Positions 1-7,894 of a stretch of DNA of 24,682 bases are shown in pieces. Made by a program: the position numbers and the translations under genes. The notes beneath the pieces are model-generated. The model was not told the origin of the DNA and made no database searches. It saw nothing but the letters and a program-made list of their open reading frames with translations. The stretch spans positions 1-24,682 of the forward strand of contig JAZDSV010000109.1 of the NCBI GenBank assembly GCA_036784855.1. Reading direction: 5' to 3'. The DNA comes from Aphelidium insulamus. Its lineage: Eukaryota; Aphelidiomycota; Aphelidea; Aphelidiaceae. Position 1 is the stretch's first letter; each line of letters starts with the position of its first letter.

Positions 1-2068
1 TGGGGTTGTACGGTGCGAACGGGCTCGACTTTCGCCACTCGCGCCAGTACCAGATCTGGCGCAGCGTCTTGGTCTGCAGTTCCTGTGCCGTCAGCGGCTC
101 CGTGGCCAGTGCGGCGGACGGTGGCGGTGTTTCATGGGTGGACATTGAAGACGACGAGATGGACTTTAGCACACTGCCTGCATTTGGCACTTCGCAACCA
201 GCAGCCGGTGCCGCATCCACGGCAGAGATACACGCAGCAGCTCCCACCTCACAGTCACGTCCACCGATGCGCCCAAGCGACGATGTTCGCGTGCTGGACG
301 GCCAAGAGTTCGAGCGAGCAACGCGGCCGCCGCCCATGTGGTCCAAGGTGCACGCCATCGGCGGCCGCGACGACAACGGAACTTATGTCACGCGTGCTGC
401 TGATAGTGATGAAGAGCCTGCCAGACGTCCCGCGGTCTCTGCCAACTTTCGTCCCACGGCGATTATGGCGCGCCCTGCTAGTGACAATGCCGAGGTGTCG
501 GCCAAAAAACTGTCTCCGCCACTACCTGCTACTGGTAGTTTAAACAGTTCAGCTGCAGATGCCACAAAGCATCGGCAACCTCAACAGCAACAAGATCGTC
601 GGGGCGCAGCGCCGAGCTCCTCGCGGCAGCAGCATCCTTCAACTGATTCTGCAGCACAGCGATCAGTGTCACCCAAGCGGCATGTTACTATTGCAAAACG
701 TCCATCACCGCCACCTTCTGCTCCCAGGCAAGCACCGCAGCCACAACCGTCGGTTGAGGAGGTTCAAGCGCTACTGGAGGCACATCAGGCCGAAATGGCC
801 GCGGCCGCAGAGAGAGCCAGACTGCGCAAACTGGCCGAGGAACAGGAGCGCGAGGAGCAGAAAAAGCGGGCGCTGGAGCGGGCCAATGCTCTGGCGGCGG
901 CCACTGCCGCTCCCGCCAATGTTCCTTCCAGTCCCAGTCCGTCTAAGCGTTCCGGTCGGCGACAGGTCGGTCACACATCATTTTGTAAATGTGTGTTTTT
1001 ACTGAGGAGCAGCAGACCGCGGACAAGTCAGCTGAGAAAAGATCTGCCGACAAGTCGCCCGTAAAGGGCAAAGACATCAAGGACACTGTGCCATTACAGT
1101 GGCGGCGACCATCTAAGGCAAGCAAGTTGGAGGAACAGTTAGAAAAAGATGAAGCCCCAGATCGCAGTACATCAGCAGCAAAAAAAGACTTGCTGCCGTC
1201 GAACGAGCGCAAGCAGCAGATCAGAGACCCTACTGCCAAACAGGATGACAAGGCGCCAAATACGGATGCCGCCATAGCAAAGGCCACAGTGAAGAGTAGA
1301 CGATCGGAACCAAGGCGCAAGAAGCGCTCTGAACCTGAAGCAGTCAAAGAAGAAGCAAGTGAACACTCTGCAATATCTACGGCTACGCCAGCTTCGGTGA
1401 CCGCAGTAGAATCCTCCGCGAAAAAGCCCAACTCGAAAAAGTCGTCGGCGGCCCGATCTTCTGAGTTACCTTCCAGCACCACTCCGGCAGCAGGCGAATC
1501 TTGGCGCAGAAAACAAGCACCACCAACGACTGCAAAGGACAATGCATCCACCGCCAAGACTGCGGACGAACTAGTCAGCCTAATCAACAATCTGAGCCGC
1601 ACGGTGGTGTCCAACAGTCCGCCGTCGCAGACAACCCACATGACACCGACATCGGTTCTGGCCGCGGTACTTGACGACTCCAAGAGCAGCGATGCAGGCA
1701 CGGTAAAATCTCCTGTAGCCAGCAGCTCTCGAGGAAACAGTCCGTCCAAGGGAACGACTCGTCGGCAAGCTGGTGCAGACAGCCGGCGACAACGTGGAAA
1801 GTATGCATCGATAGCTGTTGTGTCTGCCACCGATTCAGCTGTTGCAAGCAAGGCACCGTCACGACCCGCCCAAGAGCGAATCAGGGACTCGCGGTCACCC
1901 AAAGACAAAAGCAGTACCGTTACACCAGAACCGTCAAATCACGATGTTGGCACAGGTGAAGACACGGCCAATGCCAATACGGGCAAAGCATCCCCCAGTC
2001 ACCGGAGACAGCGAGGTGGCCGCAACCGAAAGCCAAAAGCAGCGCCGGCACAGAGCATTGAACAGTAA
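1..2068 (+). CDS. Disordered basic coiled-coil protein, 5' end cut by window edge
   Basis: I do not recognise this protein. The frame is open from the left edge with no convincing start, so the gene begins upstream. Exon 1 runs to 965 and exon 2 from about 1016 to the TAA at 2068. The intron starts at 966 (CAG|GTCGGT); acceptors at 1006, 1009, 1012 and 1015 all keep frame, so a few residues are uncertain. Near the left edge is an acidic WVDIEDDEMDF stretch. Most of the rest is low-complexity Ser/Ala/Pro/Lys/Arg. A charged helical segment at about 753-903, rich in Glu, Lys, Arg and Ala, looks like a coiled coil. The C-terminus is basic and Arg/Gly/Gln-rich (RRQRGGRNRKPK), as in RNA-binding tails, but no fold is visible. 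It could be an RNA-associated or scaffold protein; that is a guess. A long opposite-strand frame over 943-1908 is treated as its shadow. Confidence 0.65.
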
Positions 2069-2137
2069 CAGTAGAACCTATTTTATCCTGTATCTGAGGC
2101 ACATCGTCTGAATGCAGACTGATTATAAATAAGGCTT

Positions 2138-2145
2138 GTACATAC
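2138..2145. repeat. Left 8-bp target-site duplication (GTACATAC)
   Basis: GTACATAC here matches 2991-2998 exactly. Eight base pairs is the usual duplication for hAT transposons, and the element starts directly after it with TAG, the first three bases of the right-end terminal repeat. Confidence 0.75.
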
Positions 2146-2160
2146 TAGTGCAAATGAGAC

Positions 2161-2339
2161 CGATCGAGTCGGGTCGGGTCGGTCGAGACGCTCGACTCGA
2201 CCCGACTCCGACATGACCCGGGTTCGACCCGGGTCGACCCGGGTTGACTCGACCCGACATAACCCGACTCGGGTCAACCCGGGTCGACCCGACGGACCCG
2301 GGTTGACCCGGGTCGAACCTGACTCAACTGACCCGACCA
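2161..2339. repeat. Left subterminal array of GACCCG/CGGGTC motifs
   Basis: A CpG-rich run of short, overlapping, self-complementary motifs (CGGGTCGACCCG, CCCGGGTCGACCC, GACTCGACCCG) lies just inside the left end of the transposon. hAT ends often carry subterminal motifs that bind transposase. The density and the palindromes here would also allow strong secondary structure. Confidence 0.75.
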
Positions 2340-2512
2340 ACAATTTTCAGACATATGAAAAAATGAAAAATCATTAAAATACTAATCATTTATTAAATTA
2401 TTCATTCCTAAGTATTAAGTAATCATTCCAAAGTAATAATTCTTTGTCCGTGAATGTTTCATTACCTTCTTCGATCTCATCCGGGATTACATTGAACCAA
2501 AACGCATCAGCA

Positions 2513-2768
2513 TTAGTTTTCGGATTGTCTTCTGGAGCTTAGAGACGTCTTCGTCTTATTCCCCAATAAGTCTCTTTGGTTGCACTCAAACCATCGCTCC
2601 ACCGCAACAGAGCCGGCTGGTATTGCCAAGTAGTGTCGGAGCCAATGCTGCCAACACGGGGAAACGATATTGATTAGCCTTCCAGTACTCCAGTGGTGCG
2701 GCTGTTAAGTCCAGTGGTTCGTCAAGATACCGATCAGCTGCTAACATTCTATCAACGTATGATGCTGG
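2513..2768 (-). pseudogene. hAT transposase C-terminal remnant
   Basis: Read on the minus strand, the first frame gives SYVDRMLAADRYLDEPLDL followed by PLEYWKANQYRFPVLAALAP. This matches the hAT dimerisation domain pattern (D-x-PL-x-YWK-x-N-x2-RFP-x-LA-x-LA). The match then continues in the next frame with IPAGSVAVERWFECNQRDLL, the equivalent of the IPA-S-x-ERxFS block. One frameshift therefore splits the conserved block, an in-frame stop lies just upstream at 2769-2771, and the frame ends with TAA at 2513-2515. No N-terminal zinc finger or catalytic region is visible. It is dead as a gene and useful mainly to classify the element. Confidence 0.8.
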
Positions 2769-2872
2769 CTAATGTCACAATAAAAACGCAAGGTTTAGGT
2801 TTAATAGATTGAAGAATATATCAGCCTGCATGTGAGTTGTACTGCTTCCCGTGTTCTATGTGTTAAAATGTT

Positions 2873-2990
2873 GATCGACCCGGTGTCAACCCGGGTCGGT
2901 CGACACCTCTGACCCGATCGGGTTGACCCGGGTCGACCCGGGTCGGTCGGAGCTCTCGACTCGACTCGACTCGACCCGATCGGAGCCCTA
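2873..2990. repeat. Right subterminal array of GACCCG motifs and terminal repeat
   Basis: Mirrors the left array: runs of GACCCGGGTCGACCCGGGTC and then GACTCGACTCGACTCGACCC lead to the outermost CGATCGGAGCCCTA, the intact terminal inverted repeat. Host DNA resumes at the GTACATAC duplication. Confidence 0.75.
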
Positions 2991-2998
2991 GTACATAC
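2991..2998. repeat. Right 8-bp target-site duplication (GTACATAC)
   Basis: Exact copy of 2138-2145, directly after the CCTA end of the element. Only 68 bp separate it from the WAVE start codon. Confidence 0.75.
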
Positions 2999-3066
2999 TT
3001 TGTGCAAATGAGACAAATCTGAAGAGAGCGACACACACCCACAGACAACTATTAAACAATCCCGCA

Positions 3067-5159
3067 ATGACGCTCGTAAAGCGCATCCTGGTCAGCCCGG
3101 CGTTCGACCCGAGTGCACCACATGTGCCACGCGATGCTTCCGGCCAGCCCCTCTACTCCGTGGCACACCCGCCCAACTTTTTCGAGACTTGCGGTGCGGG
3201 GTGTAGTACCCGCGCACGATGGACACCCGCTGACACTGCGTCACACAGGCACCGCGCAGATTGAGGCCAAGTCTGCCATGACAGTGTCTCAGACAGTGCA
3301 CCTGATGCAGTTGACCAAGGTGCTGCAACAGCTGTCCAACCTGTCGCTGTACGCACACGAACTGTTCTCGGGCAAGTGTGGCTGGCTGGTTGGCTGCAGT
3401 GTCACTGACACCACTGACACTAGATCTAACCGAGAAGGCCAAGGCCACAAGCGACCGGGTCAGCAACCTGCGCCAGAAGGTATTCATGTCTATGCATAAG
3501 TAACCTGTTATATACATACACCGTTGTAGGTACTGGGTGTGCAGCAGCTGATGCCGTTGGTGGAGAAGAAAATGGCTGTGCAGGCCAACACGTCGCAGCT
3601 TAGTGCCGAGCGTACGCCACTCATGTATATGTATGCGCACGGATGCACACACATTCATCGCGTACGCAGGCCAGGACTGGAAGTTGGCACCGCTGTTGGA
3701 GCAGCAGCTGTTCACTAAACGCTCGGCGGATCCGGCAATTGCGCAGACGTACGCCACCCAGTGCCTGGTGCCGCCACCGCTCGCACAGCTGGACCGGTTC
3801 CGTGAAGATAATCAGACTTCCATGAAGGTTGAAATTAGTATATATATATACTATTTGGATATTATCTATATCTGACACAATTAATAGTTTTACTCTTATC
3901 CGCAATTCTTTGTGGAACAGTGGCGGCTGCTGATGGAGAAGGAGCAGCAGGCGCGCAAGAAGAAGAAGCGCGAAAAGAAGTCTGCGGTTAGTTTTATAAA
4001 TACTGTTTATATATCCATCTAGTATCTCCATGTACATAATACCCAGACAATATACCTGTTTAACACCTCCAGGGAGCCACGAAAAAGACCGTGGTGGTGT
4101 CGGACGTCAAAGTCAAGCGCTACAATAAGGCCGGAGAACTCATCGCCGACACGGGCGAGCCAGACACCAGTCAGCCGGCGTATGATGAGTCGGAACTTGC
4201 GGCGGCGACAGAGCCGGAGAAACAGCGTGCTCCCAGTCGTCGTGCATCACGTCTGTCTGGCCTGCACTCGCTGGCAGGTGATGGCGGAGCCCCGTCTCAG
4301 ACAACACCATCCATCAGCGAGATGATGATGTCCAAGAGCGCGTCGGCCGCCATGTCCGCCGCGGAGCCACTTGCCGAAGAACAGTTCTACGAAACAGTGG
4401 TGCCAGAAGTGGAGCGAGATGACGCGCCTCCAGTGCCCGCACTCAAGGCACCCGAAACACTCCCGCCGCCACCGCCATCCATGGCAGCACCCGATTTTGG
4501 TGGCGGTGTAAAGTCATCCATGCCCAGTTTAACTTCCTCGCCACCGCCACCAAGTGAGTGAAGTTTGTGATACCGTAATTTATACCGACACCATTAGCCC
4601 CGCCGCCGCCACCTCCGCCAGCACCATCAGGTCTTGGAAGTGTGCCGTCACTGGCGCCAGCTGCTGGTTCGTCCACATTGTTTTCTTTATGATGGCTTGA
4701 TTATGTGAAGGAGGACCACCTGCGCCGCCACCTCCACCGCCGCCGGGTCCACCGTCTGGCGCGCCGAGTATGAGTTCCAGCGCTTTGCAGGACGGTGCAA
4801 GCCAGCTTAAACCAGCCGGTCAACGTGCCTTGGCCCAGCCACCACCAAAGGACACACGCTCCAACCTAATGGACAACATCAAGGGCGGCAGTGTATGTTG
4901 AAATGTGTTGTGTGTTCACTGTCGTTAGTAACTTGTCGCAGTTTAATCTGCGCAAAGCCGTGCTGCAGCCAAAGGCCAAGACATCGGAAGCGGCTGCCGG
5001 CAATGACGTTGCATCTATTCTCATGCGCCGTATCGCACTGGAAATGAGCGACAGTGACAGTGATGACGGTATGATAATATTGTGCCTACGTCACTGATAA
5101 ATGTACTCATCATCGCTGCTGCAGACGAGGAAGAGGACAAGAATGACGACTGGGACTAG
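3067..5159 (+). CDS. WASF: SCAR/WAVE actin nucleation-promoting factor
   Basis: WAVE activates the Arp2/3 complex at the leading edge as part of the WAVE regulatory complex downstream of Rac. The 11-exon model is 3067-3193, 3249-3377, 3424-3479, 3530-3611, 3670-3827, 3888-3986, 4073-4553, 4598-4666, 4711-4892, 4942-5068 and 5125-5159 (514 aa, all phases agree). The N-terminal WAVE homology domain starts MTLVKR and carries LTKVLQQLSNLSLYAHELFSG, and later PPPLAQLDRFRED and FYSYPQFFVEQW, matching the conserved tyrosine and tryptophan region. A Lys/Arg-rich basic segment follows (about 202-232), then a long Pro-rich region. The WH2 motif is at about 450-468 (RSNLMDNIKGG then LRKAV), the central helix at VASILMRRIALEM, and the acidic tail ends in DDWD. 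The second intron (3378-3423) is the least certain boundary. It converges on the WASP gene. Confidence 0.93.
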
Positions 5160-5302
5160 AAATTTTGTGGTGGACAATCTTATATTCTTTAAAATATAAT
5201 TTATATCAATATATTTATATGCTTTAATCTTATGTACATATATACTTAAACAATCTCCGTGAAGATCCCGTACAGAGGACACTAATATATTTTAGTGATC
5301 AG

Positions 5303-7017
5303 CTACCAGTCATCATCGTTGCCCGACTCTTCGCCACTATTGTCGCTGGCATCACCGCCGGTGGCCATGGCCGTCTGTCGGCTTGCCAGTGCCATCTTGA
5401 GTGCGTGCGCCACATCGTTGCCGCCACCGCCAGCCGCCAGATCTTCCTGGCTGGTGCTTGGAACTTCTCTCTCGGCGGCGGGTTTCAGTGCAGACATGCC
5501 GCCAGCACCGCGAATCGACGCCAACAGATCTCCAGCCAGTGCGGGCTGCTGCAGCTTTCTCGGTGCAGTTGGAGGCGGTGCGGCTGCAGGAACACTGCCG
5601 CCGTAACCGGACGATCCTCCATAGTCTCCGGCAGCCGGGGATGAAGCCGGCATCCTGGACGGCGCAGGGGGTGGTGGTGGAGGCGGCGGACCACCTATCG
5701 GAGCCGATACACCTGGTGATGGCGGTGGCTGATCACGCTGAGGCGGTGGCGGCGGTGGAGCCACTGTTCTGCTAGGTGGTGGGGGAGGTCGTGCTGGAGG
5801 CGGCGGAGGTGCCTGCCTCGGTGCCGGTGCTCCAGCCACTCCGGCCCGTGACGGTGGTGGAGGAGGGGCTGCCCGACGAGACATTGTGGACGAGGGCACT
5901 GGCGGCGGCCCATCGCTGACCGACGGTCGGGCAGAGGTGGGCAAAGGTGGCGGCGCCGGCTGTTGTCCACGGCCATTGACAGCTACTTGACTACTGGATG
6001 CCGACTTGGGCATGCGAGGTGCCGATGTCCCACCCGGCGATGTCGGCTCATATGTGGTCATGAAATCGTAGATGAACTTGGCCGTGCCCTCGTCCGTGAG
6101 TTGTTCGTCCGTCACGCCGGCCTGCCTGAACACTTTGGCCCACTCGGCGGGAACATTGGCCATCTGGCATGAAGTCAGTACATAGTGATTACAATTACAT
6201 AGGGGAACTACATACACTGAAGCCGCCACGCTTCTCATCAAAGCCGACGTGGGTGACATGCCGAAAGTCCGTTGGCGCCCCGATAGCGCTCTTGTCAAAC
6301 TTTTTCTTCTTCCCGGTGGATCCGGCCGCTGTCTGTGCAACTGTTGCCGACGATATCCCCGCAGAGGAGGGACCCGTAATATTCTTCGGAGCCGGTACAG
6401 CGCCGCCACCCGCCGCCGACTGCGATATTGGTGTCTTGACAGAGCGCCGCGTGGAGTTTGCCGAGCTGGAACCACTGCCGTGCTTGGACTGTACGCGCAA
6501 AGTGTCCCTCGCCGACACCTTCATGTAGAATGCCTGTGCCTCGTTCTCGTCTGCAAACGATAGTCCGGCCGTGCATGTCTATATCTTCAGTTGTTGTAGA
6601 TATATGATGCATATACAGTACCCATATATATATACTGCTCATGTACTCACATCGGTGAAGAAGGAGTGAAAGAAGGGGCGCAGTTGGGCGTATTGAAAGT
6701 CGCGATACAGCTCCTGCTCCCAGCACGTGCGGCCCGACTGCAGGTCCACCATGCGCAGAAAGAATGCATTGTTGCACCGCAGATCCTTCATGAAGGCCAC
6801 GGCGCCAGTGAAGGCAAGCGACCAGCGTCCCGACTCTGCCAGGTACAGCCTGGCGATGGTCGCAGTGAAGATCTGCAGAGCGTCGCCACACGGGCTCACG
6901 TCAGGCCAGGGGTCTAAATAATGTATATGCAAATGAATAAGAACTTGCCTGGCACTCATGGCCAATGGCCTGGCGGATGATGGACTTTTCCTCGGGCAGC
7001 AGCGTGGCGGAGGGCAT
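5303..7017 (-). CDS. WAS: WASP/N-WASP actin nucleation-promoting factor
   Basis: WASP links Cdc42/Rac and SH3 adaptors to the Arp2/3 complex. Exons (minus strand) are 7017-6949, 6872-6651, 6578-6216 and 6163-5303, giving 504 aa. The WH1/EVH1 domain covers about residues 5-115 (ATIARLYLA, FFLRMVDLQSGRTCWEQELY, GLSFADENEAQAF); WEQELY is identical to vertebrate N-WASP as I recall it. The CRIB/GBD has I-G-A-P-T-D-F-R-H-V-T-H-V-G at about 196-209 followed by the autoinhibitory helix region (WAKVFRQAGVTDEQL). Then come Pro-rich runs, one WH2 (AGDLLASIRGAGGMSALKPA), a central helix (DVAHALKMAL) and an acidic end with a final tryptophan (DDDW). The first intron (6948-6873) uses a GC donor, CAG|GCAAGT. 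That choice is supported by exon 1 encoding LLPEEKSIIRQAIGHEC, which aligns with the WH1 start. Confidence 0.95.
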
Positions 7018-7084
7018 CTTGCAGTGTGGATTGCTGTTTTGGATTTTGAAGCTCGCCCGCGATATATTGAGATTGAGATAATGT

Positions 7085-7645
7085 GATTAACGCTATGACG
7101 ATTAATGTCACCTTTGCTGTATGCAGTGAAGACCTGACACGATGTAGAAAATATTCAGCCTCCATAAGTTAATTGAAGACACTGAAGTATTACAAGAGTG
7201 CATCGACACAATCCCTCAATATATACTGATTAACGCTATGACGATTAATGTCACCTGTGCTGTATGCAGTGAAGACCTGACACGATGTAGAAAATATTCA
7301 GCCTCCACAAGTTAATTGAAGACACTGAAGTATTACAAGAGTGCATCGACACAATCCCTCAACATATACTGATTAACGCAATGACGATTAATGTCACCTG
7401 TGCTGTATGCAGTGAAGACCCTACCTATGTAGAAAACATTAAGCCTCCATAAGTTAATTGAAGACACTGAAGTATTACAAGAGTGCATCGACACAATCCC
7501 TCAATATATACTGATTAACGCTATGACGATTAATGTCTCCTGTGCTGTATGCAGTGAAGACCTGACACGATGTAGAAAATATTCAGCCTCCATAAGTTAA
7601 TACAACACGCGAGATCTATGTAGTGCATCGATACAATCCCTCTAT
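7085..7645. repeat. Tandem repeat, 143-bp unit, about 3.9 copies
   Basis: Unit starts (GATTAACGC) lie at 7085, 7228, 7371 and 7513, giving a 142-143 bp period. Copies 1 and 2 are almost identical. Copy 3 differs in a short stretch (CCTACCTATG in place of CTGACACGATG). Copy 4 follows the consensus to about 7602 and then drifts. The array sits between the 3' end of the gene at 7895 and the start of WASP, so it occupies the WASP upstream region. On the plus strand each unit holds a short open frame ending in TCAVCSEDLTRC and about ten more residues. The 143-bp period is not a multiple of three, so the frames do not join across units. Confidence 0.93.
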
Positions 7646-7894
7646 TATATGTTCAATATGTAGAATGAGTAAGGGCAGACTTTGTATGTTATTTATCTAT
7701 TATCTATGTAGGGTAAATTATAGGATTTATATCTCTCCATTATACGTATGCAAGTAACTAGAGTGTAATGAAAAGTCTTTTGTATCTTGTATCTGTGATT
7801 ATATGCGCTCATGTGATTATTGAAATAACTTTTGGTTAATAAGGGCACATTTATATATTACTGGATAACAGATATATAGAGTAAAACTTGTATA
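7646..7894. other. AT-rich gap, no gene seen
   Basis: Low-complexity AT-rich DNA between the tandem repeat and the stop codon of the minus-strand gene at 7895. I see no coding frame, RNA gene or element. It probably contains the 3' end signals of that gene. Confidence 0.5.

Larger units (their letters stand above)
2146..2990. mobile_element. Decayed hAT DNA transposon, about 845 bp
   Basis: Three signs agree. First, it is flanked by the 8-bp direct repeat GTACATAC. Second, the ends are inverted: the right end read inward starts TAGGGCTCCGATCGGGTCGAG, and the left end has TAG and then CGATCGAGTCGGGTC, matching from the eighth base. Third, the reverse strand of the core encodes a recognisable hAT C-terminal dimerisation region. 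In the left terminal repeat the bases after TAG are replaced by TGCAAATGAGAC, which also occurs in host DNA just outside the right end (3003-3014); this looks like repair filler. Only a transposase remnant is left, so the copy cannot move by itself. It fills what would otherwise be a gap of about 145 bp between the gene ending at 2068 and WAVE. Confidence 0.8.

Noticed and set aside
943-1908. Long minus-strand open frame (321 codons) opposite the first gene
   Set aside because: It has no recognisable domain, runs over the exon junction of the plus-strand gene, and its composition mirrors the Ser/Ala-rich coding on the other strand. It is treated as a shadow frame.
2161-2339. GACCCG repeats as a CRISPR-like or simple satellite array
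   Set aside because: There are no regular spacers. The arrays occur in inverted orientation at the two ends of one element, and the host is a eukaryote.
2138-3014. A 22-24 bp target-site duplication, as from a LINE or another element class
   Set aside because: The perfect part next to the intact end is GTACATAC (8 bp), which matches the hAT coding remnant. The further similarity is separated by unequal bases and is better explained as filler copied from the flank.
3378-3399. A 22-nt intron option in WAVE (ending at CTGCAG)
   Set aside because: It keeps frame, but 22 nt is too short compared with all other introns here (38 nt or more). The 46-nt intron 3378-3423 also keeps frame.
5401-6172. 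Several plus-strand frames across the proline-rich part of WASP
   Set aside because: They are antisense shadows of Pro/Gly-rich coding; the minus strand has clear WASP domains in frame.
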